DNA of 64,000 nt from contig CACVBU010000982.1 of assembly GCA_902728285.1 (NCBI GenBank), positions 379,912 to 443,911 of the forward strand, read 5' to 3'. The notes under the pieces are model-generated. The model searched no databases. It saw only the letters and a program-made list of their open reading frames with translations, and was not told the origin of the DNA. The position numbers and the translations under genes were made by a program. The first letter of the stretch is position 1, and every line of letters starts with the position of its first letter. This document shows positions 1 through 10,457 of this stretch, piece after piece. The DNA comes from Clytia hemisphaerica. Its lineage: Eukaryota > Cnidaria > Hydrozoa > Leptothecata > Clytiidae.

Positions 1-1500
1 ATATTACAGTGTGCATAAGGGTTCTTACTCTACCTTTATAAACCCTACCCTCCTTTTCATCACCCCTCCCTCCTTGGTTGGTTTGCAAAATTCAAGCAAA
101 CAAATATTTCTTCATAACCTTTCAAAAGATAAATTTTGCTCCTGGTTTTATTAAATTTACTGATTGAAAAAATACGAAAATATGTTTATAGAAAGTTAAT
201 GATCAAAAATTAAAAGAATAACACATTTTCAGAAATTTCCTTTAAAATATGCTTACTGTACCCATCTTTCGGTGATTTTCATGGAACCTTTACCCCTCCC
301 CTCCTAAGAATTGTTCATGTCATGTCTATTTCGGACATTTTATTGCGGCCCAAGGACCTATGTTAGACAAATATTAGGATACAGTTCGTGATAATTCTTT
401 TAGAAATTGAATCGTTTAAACTCTTCAACTGGTAGTAGAAGGGAATTAGCCAAATTATCACCGAAACCGGAAAAAAATTAGTATAAAGCTGAAATTTTGC
501 ACAAAGTTCAGGGAAGGTGTCAGGAAAGACATATTAAAAATCCCCACCTTCAGCACCTTGGCGTCATCATTGAGCATAATCCACAATGGCTCCCAATAAA
601 GATTGTCAAATTTGAAGTTTTTCAAACATAGGCATAATATATGTCAATCGATCGGAAATTTAATACCGAACAACTTTTTTGCTTACGAAAAAGTCTGAAA
701 ATGTACCGAATGTGAGTAAATTGAGCCCAAATGCTTATGACATCATAAGGGCAAAACTTGACCCAAAAGTCAGTTTGGCCATATATGACAAGTATTATAT
801 ATCAATCGATCGCAAAACCGTGCTCGCTGTATTGTTTTCGATCCGTTGGCTTAAATGAGAGAATACGGCGTTTATTTAGGTTTCAATGTTCAATATTATA
901 GGTAGAAAGCTTTTCACTTTTCAGTTTGATTTCATTGCTTCATTGCATTTGATCAAGTAGATGCACCTAAATATAATGGTATGAGATGGATAACTAACCT
1001 TTTTATTATTACAGTCTTGTCTATGACACCCACTACATGACGACATGCATTTAAGACCATTCTTTCGACAGTATAAACATAATATACAGGTACGAGCCGG
1101 GAAGTATCTTATCCATTTGGTGGACTAACTTTCTTGGGGTTTTTCTTGTTCCTTATGGTAATAAGAATATTTTAAGCTTCTGGGCCACCTGGATTTCTCA
1201 CCCGGATATCCATAATGGCGGATTTTTGGTCATGTGACCCCTGTAGGCAAAACTGAAAATTTTTCCAACCCAAATATAGGCTTATCATATATCAATCGAT
1301 CGGAAATTTGATACTGATTAATTTTGAGATACAAAGTTGGGTCTGAAAATTTTCCTATCTCGGGATATAAATCACTTTCGTTTTCTCAGGTTTTCTGCAG
1401 TTGTAGGCGGGCTTTCATTGAGTGATGCAATTCTTTTAGTCATATCTCAAGAAATATGCTTTTAAACATATCAAAACTTTATGTGCTCTTAGAAAAGGCA
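1..1500. other. Gene-free stretch with dispersed repeats
   Basis: No open frame of note on either strand. The phrase ATCAATCGATCGG or a close variant recurs near 646, 802 and 1290. Around 610-660 and 1260-1310 the surrounding 50-60 bases are also alike (a run like CATAGGC..AT..TATATATCAATCGATCGGAAATTT), so this is diverged repeat sequence. Nothing else is supported. Confidence 0.5.
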
Positions 1501-2632
1501 TTACAAATTGTTTTTGCAAATTTTCAATAAGTTTGCAGTAAAAATGTGTATTTTACAGACCAGAGTACAATTTCCGTACCTTACCATTTTCTTTCAAAAT
1601 TGGCCTTTTTGTCTGAAATGAATGAGTGAAATGATTCTTAATAAGGTTTAGAGCCACTCGATTCTTTATATTATACTCAGAGAGGCACTTGGGGAATATA
1701 TAAGGGCTAAATGTGTCTTGTCAGCACTTTATAAGCATGTTTTTTTGGTAAGATTTGATCCCAAAAACGGTGAAATTTCCAAGTTATGACTCAAAGATTT
1801 GACAAAGTCTCTCATTGTATCTCGACATTAAAGAAAGTTGAACCTTATTCCTTAGTTTGACACATGCAAAGAATTAAGAATACGTGTAAATTGTTGTGTG
1901 CTTTTTACAGACCAGAATTAAGTGCTTCTAAGTGGTTATATTGCCCTAAAATGTTTAGACTTACCACGGAAAAACCCGAGCTGGAGAATTTTACTAAGTA
2001 TAATCCGTCAAAATCCTCTAATTCCTATATCTTTATTATCCATGCATGTAACGAGAAATCTGTGTAGCCTGTCTTTGAGACTTCGAGAAGTGCTTAAAAC
2101 TTCCTGAACTGCGTAGCTACCAAAGCATAAAATTTTGATGAAATTAGTCTGGCTTTGAGCTCGCTAAGCCTGGGTAACCTTGTATGCGCGAGACGTCAGA
2201 CTTTGAATTATTTTCCTAAAAAAGAACAAAGCCCGAAAGTTTTTATTTCTTGCATGCTTGCTAGACACTAGCACAGATTTGTCGCACAGTCGCTTAACGG
2301 CCTGTAGAGTTTCTGTCCACCCAACGACCCTCACGTGGTATGGGTTAGTCCTAGAAAAGTAGCATTTACTTTTCATTAAGTGAAACACAGCACCGAGTTG
2401 GAGTTAGTCCTGATCTCCTAGACGACGGTCAATACTTGGTACACTACTGCGCCTTCACATGGGATAAATCATAACTGGACGTCTATCTTCCATTGTGTCT
2501 TTGAAGTGAGCTTCGTTGTCACCTGTATTTTAAAATTGGTATAAAAAATCCGACAATATTCCGTCACAATGCTATTTCTTTGAATTACAGGTAAAATGAT
2601 TGATAGATAGCTTGATAGCTTGAAAATCTATT

Positions 2633-3084
2633 CTTTAATCGTAGAAATTTTAGCGAGACTAATTTTAGCGTATATTAACGAGTCACGAAAATCCTGATTT
2701 TTTTTGGATTTATTTTAGCGAATCACGTTTCAAAAAATTTCGCGTGGATAAATCTTAGCGAATACTCGTCTGACAAAAATTTTGCGTAGATTAATTTTGG
2801 CGAGGGCAATGATTTTGGAGAAAAAATCAATGCACGAAATGTTTCCCTGAAAAAGGATTCGCGGTTACTGGTTTTTGAAAAATTATGAAAATGATAAAAA
2901 ATGAAAGAACTGAATTACATACTGAATTTATTTTAGCGTATCAGCTTTTTGAAAAATTTCGCGCGGATAAATTTCAGCGATCTGTCGATTCGGCGTGTTT
3001 TAGCGAGATTTATTTTAGCAAAAATAGGGAAAACTTGCTAATTTAACGCTAAAATTAGTCTCGCTAAAATTTCTACGATTAAAG
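2633..3084. mobile_element. MITE, CTTTAATCG terminal inverted repeat family
   Basis: A 452 bp non-autonomous element. Its first ~38 bases (CTTTAATCGTAGAAATTTTA and onward) are matched in reverse complement at the right end (3047-3084). The inside is built of recurring motifs such as ATTTTAGCG and AATTTCGCG. There is no coding capacity. The ends resemble those of the element at 49381-49709 (CTTTAATCGGATTAA), which suggests one broad family. Flanks are TCTATT and TATATT; no clear target duplication was identified. Confidence 0.75.
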
Positions 3085-3707
3085 TATATTAATACGCTAA
3101 AACGTGTGTGTTTACAACGTTTTGTAAAAAGTTTTTGAAAATCTAACAAAGCTCTACAAAGCCTCCTCTTCATGACGTTGAACTTTTTTCTCCTTTCTTT
3201 TATAAAATCAAAATCTTATCATCTATCGGCAGCTATCTTTCTTCCATTAAGGTTTTTTAGATGTATAACGATTTGCTGGATTGGGACACGGAGCGTGCGA
3301 CGCAGCGCATACGGCTAGTTACTCTTAAGTCACAAAATGATCATTTTCAATTTTTTTATACGCTGAAATGGAGAATTTCAACTGTGTGTATACTTTTGAC
3401 TTGAAAAAAAAAAGTATACCAAAGTTGAGAGCCTGTGTCATAAGAATATCACAATTTGAATCCTATACTCTCGATCCTATATACTCAATATTATTTTCAT
3501 ATTTTTGAGTCAAAATTTAGAAATATTAGTTGGAGTTTTGACAAATGACGATGATTTCGCATCTGTTATCTTTGTTATGATATAGATAAAAGACTTGAGA
3601 AGAGTAGAACAACAGAGCCTTTTGTCGAAGTTTTGACGTTGTTAGCAAGGTATTCCCAAGGTAGATCATCAAAATCTATTGTTTCATTCTATGTTTTAAC
3701 GAGGCGG

Positions 3708-3753
3708 CTACGAAGGTAGCAGTGCTTTCTACGAAGGTAGCAGTGCTTTCTAC
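3708..3753. repeat. 21 bp direct repeat, about 2.2 copies
   Basis: The unit CTACGAAGGTAGCAGTGCTT(T) occurs at 3708-3728 and 3729-3749, followed by a partial copy. Simple local tandem duplication. Confidence 0.8.
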
Positions 3754-4764
3754 GAAAATACGAAGGAGAAGGATGTCCAGTCGTTTATATGTTTATGTTC
3801 TGATGAAGCCACAGAAACCAGATGATTAAAAATAAAACCTTAAAACCTCATGAGGGGAAAGGAAAATGGAATCACTATCAGCAAGCCATGTCCGAAACAA
3901 ATAAGAATTTTAAAATCAAGATTTCTTAATATTATACTTAGATTTTTGTGAGAAAACGAGGATGATTTTGACATATAGCTTAAGAGGAAAAGGGAAGCAT
4001 TATTTTATGTGGCAATAACTTCTTGAAAGCGCTTTTAGTTAAAATTCCTAGAGTCTGACTTCTTCAACTAGCTGAAGGTGTTGTGTTGCATTCATGTACT
4101 TAAAGCGACTATACAATGATGCATTGGACCATTATACGCCTCTTATAATTGTAACAGTAACCAGCATAGCCCCAAGCAGGTTCACAAATATACCTCTATC
4201 ATTAGGCTTCCATTACAATGGCCTAGGCTTATCGCCTCTAGAAGCCATATTATGCCGAAGTAATCCAAAGTGTTTTAGGACAAGAGAAGCTCCTAGAAGC
4301 ACTTAAGTCTGGTCTGTAAAATACACACTGTAACGATTTACATTATTCATAATTCTTTGCATTATTCAATCTAAAGAACAGAAGGTTCTCGTTTAATGTT
4401 AAGATGCAATGAGAGAATTTTTCATTAATTGTTTGGAAATTTCACCGTTTTTGGGATCATGTCTTACCGTAAATCATGATTAAGATTTACAAGAAAGTTT
4501 CTTTCCTTTTAAAGGCACTAAAAACCTTTTTAAGACAAATTCCTTATTGTCAGTTTTGATTTTTTTCTTCTAAGATAGATACGTAAGGGATTCAAAATTC
4601 ACCAGAATAAGCTGTGATTTATTTATTTATAAATGTACTGAATCGACTTTATAATGAATATTAGAAACTTTGCTCTTGAAGAATTTTGTATCCCTTATGT
4701 ATCCCACCCTCCAAACTGTACACCCTCCTCCCCCATATCAAGCAGTCCAAGCAGTTAAAACAAT

Positions 4765-7700
4765 TTAAGAATCACTCATAATAGTGAAACAAACTCCATC
4801 ATGGTCGGAGAAATAAATATCCTTTATAAAGCAATTCACTTCTCTCTGGCTAATAAAACTTGTTTTTATATAAACATGGTCCAGAAGGCCACCAGCAAGA
4901 TGAGTTGGTTCATTCACTATCATTTTGAATGAAGAAAGTATTTCGTTTAGGTCTTGATTTGTTGGATCTAGTGCATCAATATTGAAATCTCCCACAATAA
5001 TGTCTACATCATCATAACTTGTCAGTTGCAATAGTTCTTCACGAAAAGTGTTTCTTGAAGAATTAGGTGGTCTGTACAAGATTAACAGGCTAATAGGTCG
5101 ACTACTAAACGTCTCTTTTTTGAATTTTATCAATGTGTAACCTGCTGCTTTATTACACTCTAAAATTTGAATTGAAGAATTTGTGCAACATGCAGTGTTT
5201 TGAAAGCGATTAATTGAATTGTTGTTATACTCAATATTAAAACCATTTAATGTTTGATCAATTCCACTAGTATCACTTGTAGGTGATAGCTGAGTTTCAG
5301 TAAGGCATAACAAGTCACTGTTCATTAAATTTTCAGATTTTTTTAGGTCAACAGCATGTTTATTCATCGAGCGAATATTAAGAAGGGAGATATTTAAATG
5401 CTTGGGAGCGGTAGAAACAGATGAAAAAGTTTGAACCTTTTGCAAACAACAATTTCTTCTCAAACGTTCATATTCAAGCCCTGCTTCAGTGTTGACTCTG
5501 ATAGCATTTCTACTATATTCACCAATTAAGAATAGTCCATTTATGTCAGTTACCCTTGACAAATTAACATACATTTGACCTTCATTGAAATATCTTTGAC
5601 CGAATAATTCAAAGCTTACGACTGCTGATTGAAGTGTTAGCCCTTGAACTTTGTGACTAGTACATGCATACGATAGTATCAGTGGAAATTGAGTTCTTCT
5701 AACCATAGGTGACTTTTGCTTATTTTTTCTAGTCGCAAAGGTAGATTCTGCTCTTTCGATCAAAGTCCAATTGTTTTCTCTACATACACTATCCAAATTG
5801 GATCCTTTTTTACCTGCAGTGACATCATCAAGTTTTACATAGAAGCCAGATATTTTATTATTGCAATCAAATTTGAATCTCATAACTGTTCCAACTTGTC
5901 CATTGACTAATCTATCAGCAATGTCAATATTTTTTGATATCAAAACACGAGCACCTACTTTCATTTCAATAATACGAGCTAGACCACCTGTATCTCTTGC
6001 TTTAGCATTTTCAATAAAATTCAAATCACTTCTTGTCAGATTTTTTGGTACCTCATCTTGTGCAAGAATCAGATGCTTTTCAGTCGGTAATTTTTCAAGC
6101 ATTTGCAAATTGTATAAATCTACTGGCTTATTTTCTGCATAAATATGAGTTATATTAGCAGGGTAGTCTGGACTGTCTTTTGTAATGAATCTAGATTTTA
6201 AAAGTTCTTCTTTTTCTTCATCAAGTTCACCTGAACGTACTTGATTTAATAGATCTACAAAATCAATATCATCTCTCTGTCTCATGACCTCAGTCAATTC
6301 TGCCATTTGGAAACTTCTCCATAATTCAAATCCGACAATACTTTGCATGGATGAACAATCAGCTTTGTAAATTGGATCTCTATAAATTGGTGGGAGTTGA
6401 TACAAATCACCACAAAGTAAGACCGATTTTCCACCAAAAGGTTTATCAGAACTGAATATTTCACGTAACCTTGAATCAATATTTCGAAATAAGCGACTAG
6501 GTACCATTGAAATTTCATCTATCATTATAATCTCAACGCAAGCAAGTTTTTTTTGCAAATTTTGTTTTGACATAGCATTCAAGGGAAACAGCTTTTTTGT
6601 AGGAATAATCAAACCAGTGTGAATTGTGGTTCCATTGATATTGATCGCTGCTACACCTGTTGGAGCAAGCACAAGAATCCTTTGTTTAGTAGGTTCTCCT
6701 CCTCTGTACATTAAAAGTTTGGACAATGAGTGATAAATTGTTGTAAGTAAATGGCTTTTTCCCACGCCTCCGCCACCGGTTAAGAAAATATGGAATGGCT
6801 CTACAATTTTAGGATCTTTAGAAGACAGGTTTTTTACAAAATTTCTTCCCCACTTGTGTATTACATCAAAAATTTCTCTCTGTTGAGGATTAAGAGATCT
6901 TATACGAGTATTTATTTCATTATCAGGAAGCAAAATAGATTCCATTGGTATTGCTGCCCTCAATGGTACTGTGTCTTCATTAGCTTCATCATCTGATTCA
7001 TCATTATTATTTGCAGTATTACTTTCAAGCTCAGCATTTGTTTCATCATTTTCCTGCTGTTCAAAGTCATTCATATTGAGCGTGATGTCAGTTCTAAACC
7101 TTACTAATGCATCATCTACTAAACCAGAATACGGTTGGATCAAAGCTCTGTTCCTTTCAATCATTTCTACAACACCTGGTTCAAATAGTTTCTGTGTGTA
7201 AGAATTGTGTTCCTGAGAGAGTAACTCATTTTCATTACGAAAAGGATAATATAACATTAACAGATGATGAGCATAATCTTCGGGGTGCTTGTTTCTATTT
7301 GGCTCATGAAGACGGAGTACTAATGGAACTTTACGACATTTTAGTTTATCTCGACTGGACAAGAGTGGAACAATATTTGGGTACCCATTTGTTGGATGAT
7401 TTGATTCAACTAGATCATCTACAAGTTCATTGGGCTGGCAATCATTTTCTTTATTCTCTACATACATGATACTATAAAACCTCAAAAATTCAGCATAACA
7501 CATGTTTGAAACAGACACATAAATTCCATTAGCATAGTTGTTGGTTGGTCTATCACAATATCGGTCTAGCATATTCTTTTTGAATATCGAGGTACTATCT
7601 TCAGGAAGCTCACTTATTTCGTTTTCACTAAGGCACATTCTAAATCTTTTCTCTGGTACATTGGTGTTTGCAAAAGTTACACCTGGAAATACTTTTCTTA

Positions 7701-8247
7701 GCCATAATTCAGGCATGCTAAGATATACAGCTTCTTGCACCGATACTTCCCGTTTTGAAACATAAGCATGCGCAATAGATTTCATTTGCTGATATTTATC
7801 TAAATCGTTTTCGAATGCTTCTTGAACAGCTTGGTTCATAGCATGAGACACTTCATCTTCAGTTTTCGACAGATATGCACACATGTAAGTAACAGCCTTG
7901 TAATAATTAAATACTGGTTGAATATCCAGATTTGCTTGCCAAGCTTTCAGACCCTCAGTAAAATAATTGTTTACAAAACACGCATTTGAATCACGCTTCA
8001 AATATAGGTGAAAATCATCATCTTCAGATACTGACAGAGCATATTCATAATCATTCTTGGGAATATCTAATTCATTAAGTATTTCATCTATGGTTGGAAC
8101 AGGACTGAAATTTTCAGCATCTGGGTTAAAAAAATTTCTTTTACTTGGATTAAGATTTTCATTTATATATGTCCTTACTTTACTTAATACTTCTTTTCTC
8201 AGTGACAGTATTGTTCGTTTTTGCTCTTGTGGCAATTCTTGTGGCAA
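4765..8247 (-). CDS. Helentron PIF1-like helicase with C-terminal EEP endonuclease
   Basis: The frame encodes about 1160 residues. The N-terminal ~400 residues are the linker region typical of Helitron proteins. A PIF1/RecD2-type superfamily 1 helicase follows: Walker A (LTGGGGVGKSHL), Walker B (IIMIDEISMV), GDLYQLPPI, and the late motifs SYACTSHKVQGLTL and YVNLSRV. After residue ~950 comes an AP-endonuclease-like domain with NIRSM, LTETQL, LYRPPN, GDFNID, LDHVYI and SDHD; every usual catalytic position is present. In rolling-circle transposition the helicase would unwind donor DNA for Rep. The endonuclease tail is a known Helentron feature and resembles LINE endonucleases. The apparent first Met is not a true start: homology continues into the upstream frame (residues FSERTIVSEPLPQEL precede it in this frame), so it should be read as the second half of one Rep-helicase protein joined at 8274-8279. 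Confidence 0.93.
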   Translation of the reverse strand: MPQELPQEQKRTILSLRKEVLSKVRTYINENLNPSKRNFFNPDAENFSPVPTIDEILNELDIPKNDYEYALSVSEDDDFHLYLKRDSNACFVNNYFTEGLKAWQANLDIQPVFNYYKAVTYMCAYLSKTEDEVSHAMNQAVQEAFENDLDKYQQMKSIAHAYVSKREVSVQEAVYLSMPELWLRKVFPGVTFANTNVPEKRFRMCLSENEISELPEDSTSIFKKNMLDRYCDRPTNNYANGIYVSVSNMCYAEFLRFYSIMYVENKENDCQPNELVDDLVESNHPTNGYPNIVPLLSSRDKLKCRKVPLVLRLHEPNRNKHPEDYAHHLLMLYYPFRNENELLSQEHNSYTQKLFEPGVVEMIERNRALIQPYSGLVDDALVRFRTDITLNMNDFEQQENDETNAELESNTANNNDESDDEANEDTVPLRAAIPMESILLPDNEINTRIRSLNPQQREIFDVIHKWGRNFVKNLSSKDPKIVEPFHIFLTGGGGVGKSHLLTTIYHSLSKLLMYRGGEPTKQRILVLAPTGVAAININGTTIHTGLIIPTKKLFPLNAMSKQNLQKKLACVEIIMIDEISMVPSRLFRNIDSRLREIFSSDKPFGGKSVLLCGDLYQLPPIYRDPIYKADCSSMQSIVGFELWRSFQMAELTEVMRQRDDIDFVDLLNQVRSGELDEEKEELLKSRFITKDSPDYPANITHIYAENKPVDLYNLQMLEKLPTEKHLILAQDEVPKNLTRSDLNFIENAKARDTGGLARIIEMKVGARVLISKNIDIADRLVNGQVGTVMRFKFDCNNKISGFYVKLDDVTAGKKGSNLDSVCRENNWTLIERAESTFATRKNKQKSPMVRRTQFPLILSYACTSHKVQGLTLQSAVVSFELFGQRYFNEGQMYVNLSRVTDINGLFLIGEYSRNAIRVNTEAGLEYERLRRNCCLQKVQTFSSVSTAPKHLNISLLNIRSMNKHAVDLKKSENLMNSDLLCLTETQLSPTSDTSGIDQTLNGFNIEYNNNSINRFQNTACCTNSSIQILECNKAAGYTLIKFKKETFSSRPISLLILYRPPNSSRNTFREELLQLTSYDDVDIIVGDFNIDALDPTNQDLNEILSSFKMIVNEPTHLAGGLLDHVYIKTSFISQREVNCFIKDIYFSDHDGVCFTIMSDS

Positions 8248-10457
8248 AGGCTCTGAAACAATGGTTCTCTCAGAAAAAATTTGCCGAAATGAAATCTACA
8301 AGGCGTATTTTTATATTTACGACAAGTTTTCGAATGACGATGTAATTGATAGGTTTTTACAAGGTTAAACAATTCTGGATCTTCTTGTTGTGATGGTAAA
8401 CAAACTTTAATTATTTTATCAACAAATTCTACGTATTCAGATTTTGTTTCCGGAGTTAATGTTGGCGCATTCAAAATCCAAAGAAAAGAATGAATATGAG
8501 GGCTTCCACGTACTTGAAATTCAACCCGAATAGCATAATAAGTTGTTTTGCCAAGTGGACCATCTAAAACAATTTCTTTAAAAAATACTTCAACTCTATA
8601 TTGAAAATGCCTTGCTACTAGAACAGGATTGCTATTTAACAAATCACACCTTTCATGATAAGAAAGATTCTCAATAAATTCGTTAGTAACATTTTGACCC
8701 TTGAGTTTGTAAATTATGGAGATCAATTCATTCCATCTTAGATCAGCACAGCTTAAAGTCAAAAAGAAAGTTGGTGGCCCTAATTGTTTAACCATTGCCA
8801 AAACTTCTTGCTGAAATTTTTTCCAATATGCTGGAGTTCCTTTAACTGTACTCATAAAAGCAAAGGCTTTGTCATTTGCAATAAATTGTTTCACTGTTTC
8901 TTTGAAATTTTGACTTAACATTCCTGCATTTAAATTAGAGGCTGCAACTTTTCTCATGGCAACATTTATTTGACTGGTCAAAGAGACTTGTTGAATCACA
9001 GAGTTAGCAAAAAATATGTAGTCTGGATCAGAGGCAAATTTTTGAGTATAGTTCAATAATCGTTGGTTAAAGTACTTTGAGGGACTCAATTTAACATTGC
9101 GTTGAACGTTGAATCCAAATTTACCTTTGGGAAACAAATGAGGATGGGCAAGCATTTCACAATTTTCATCATTCAAAATAGAAATTGGTTTTTTCCCCTG
9201 ACCAGGTGCTAATGTTAAAATTTCATTATCTATTTCTGTTTCAGTGGGAGTATGGGACATAAGAGTTGTTTCATTTGCATTTGAGCGAAACACGTCAAGT
9301 GGGTTTGCTGTTGTCTCAAGTTCTAAAACTGAAGTATCGTTTTGTGTTCTGCTTCCCTCATCAGAAATTTCTTCGTTATCATTGCTGGCTGTATTAATGT
9401 TAGTAACATCTGTATTATTTCCTATCATAGTTTCATCATCAGAAATGTTACTGACATCAATCACTATGTCTTGATAAAGAGGATTGTTATCTTTTAAATA
9501 ATTTAACATTTGCTGAACAAAATCAGGCCTAATTGCCTCAAAAATTACATGTCCCTTATATTCTAATTTTCTTTTAAGTTTAACTATGACAAGACCATTA
9601 TCACTAGTTTTTCTTGGCAGGGTATTAGCAATATCTTCTATGTCAATTGGAACATTACAAATTGACCCTTTCAACTTGGGAAACTGACCTTTTGGCATTA
9701 TTGCAATTTTCTTAAATAAAATTCTACGAGAAATTAAAACCTTTTCAAGTCTGCGAAGAGTACTGAATTCAGTTGGTAGTTCATCAAGGCTTAGTTTGTT
9801 TTTAACTGACTGACATGGTAAATTATCTTTTTTGAGCTTATTGTGGCACGTTTTGCAAATATACAGTTTCCCATCGAAAGAAATTACTTCTAAACAATAA
9901 TCGTCTTCTGGCATGTTGTATTTTTCAGGAGAAAATTTAGCAACTGAACGTCGATATAGACATCTGTGGCAAGAAACGCATATGTAAAAAGGACCTTCAT
10001 ATATAATTTTTTGGAATCTTTTCACTGGGTCATCAGACTGCTTAGCAGATTTTTTTTTTTGAGCATTAATTTTTTGCTTCTCTTTTAGAGTGTCCTTATT
10101 TCTTTTGTAGTAAACTCTTTTATTTTCACTTATCTTTTCTTTGTTTTGTTCATGATAAGCTTTTTTGTTTTCATTTATCTTTTCTTTGTTTTGTTCATGA
10201 TAGGCTTTATTGTTCTCATTTATCTTTTCTTTGTTTTGTTCATGATAGGCTTTATTGTTTTCACTTATCTTTTCTTTGTTTAGTTCATGATAGGCTTTAT
10301 TGTTTTCATTTATCTTTTCTTTGTTTTGTTCATGATAGGCTTTATTGTTTTCATTTATTTTTTCTTTGTTTTGTTCATAATAGGCTTTATTGTTTTCGTT
10401 TATTTTTTCTTTGTTTTTTTCATAATAGGCTTGATTGCTTTGCTGACGTGTTTTTTG
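8199..10457 (-). CDS. Helentron HUH Rep endonuclease (N-terminal half of RepHel)
   Basis: The frame is open from just after the UGA at 10458. It begins with a seven- to eight-unit 15-residue repeat (AYHEQNKEKINENNK type), then a Cys-rich segment (CVSCHRCLYR...CKTCHNKL) resembling a zinc ribbon. The Helitron Rep domain follows, with GPPTFFLTLSCADLRW, the HUH motif in SPHIHSFLW (HIH codons at 8490-8498) and a Tyr in VKTYQLHRHSKTC. Rep nicks and joins single DNA strands during rolling-circle replication. There is no ATG in frame upstream of the Rep core (the first near-cognate is a GTG at 10023-10025), so this segment seems to need translation from ORF1 through the UGA, a spliced start, or a non-ATG start. 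The last ~27 residues before the stop at 8199 are out of frame with the family, because the true reading passes into the helicase frame at the T run. Confidence 0.9.
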   Translation of the reverse strand, partial: QKTRQQSNQAYYEKNKEKINENNKAYYEQNKEKINENNKAYHEQNKEKINENNKAYHELNKEKISENNKAYHEQNKEKINENNKAYHEQNKEKINENKKAYHEQNKEKISENKRVYYKRNKDTLKEKQKINAQKKKSAKQSDDPVKRFQKIIYEGPFYICVSCHRCLYRRSVAKFSPEKYNMPEDDYCLEVISFDGKLYICKTCHNKLKKDNLPCQSVKNKLSLDELPTEFSTLRRLEKVLISRRILFKKIAIMPKGQFPKLKGSICNVPIDIEDIANTLPRKTSDNGLVIVKLKRKLEYKGHVIFEAIRPDFVQQMLNYLKDNNPLYQDIVIDVSNISDDETMIGNNTDVTNINTASNDNEEISDEGSRTQNDTSVLELETTANPLDVFRSNANETTLMSHTPTETEIDNEILTLAPGQGKKPISILNDENCEMLAHPHLFPKGKFGFNVQRNVKLSPSKYFNQRLLNYTQKFASDPDYIFFANSVIQQVSLTSQINVAMRKVAASNLNAGMLSQNFKETVKQFIANDKAFAFMSTVKGTPAYWKKFQQEVLAMVKQLGPPTFFLTLSCADLRWNELISIIYKLKGQNVTNEFIENLSYHERCDLLNSNPVLVARHFQYRVEVFFKEIVLDGPLGKTTYYAIRVEFQVRGSPHIHSFLWILNAPTLTPETKSEYVEFVDKIIKVCLPSQQEDPELFNLVKTYQLHRHSKTCRKYKNTPCRFHFGKFFLREPLFQSLCHKNCHKSKNEQYCH
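10104..10440 (-). repeat. 45 bp coding tandem repeat, 7 units
   Basis: Seven copies of a 45 bp unit (landmark TTCATGATAGG on the plus strand, spaced exactly 45 bases from about 10149 to 10419) encode a 15-residue Lys/Glu/Asn-rich repeat of the pattern AYHEQNKEKINENNK. An eighth, diverged unit follows. All units keep the frame shared by ORF1 and Rep. The composition suggests a charged helical or coiled linker between the protease-like and Rep parts. Confidence 0.9.

Larger units (their letters stand above)
1748..4470. repeat. Old inverted repeat pair, arms about 220 bp
   Basis: The segment 1748-1965 is repeated in reverse complement at about 4235-4470. Shared landmarks are ATCCCAAAAACGGTGAAATT, CTCTCATTGYATCT, GCAAAGAATTA, TTTTACAGACCAGA and TTAAGTGCTTCTA, in the same order. 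Divergence looks like 20-25 percent. The arms enclose about 2.3 kb that holds a younger inverted-repeat element but no recognisable coding sequence. It could be an old transposon with long terminal inverted repeats or two independent insertions in opposite orientation. Confidence 0.55.

Noticed and set aside
6971..7469. Plus-strand frames of 76-120 codons opposite the helicase ORF
   Set aside because: Shadows of the conserved minus-strand helicase frame.
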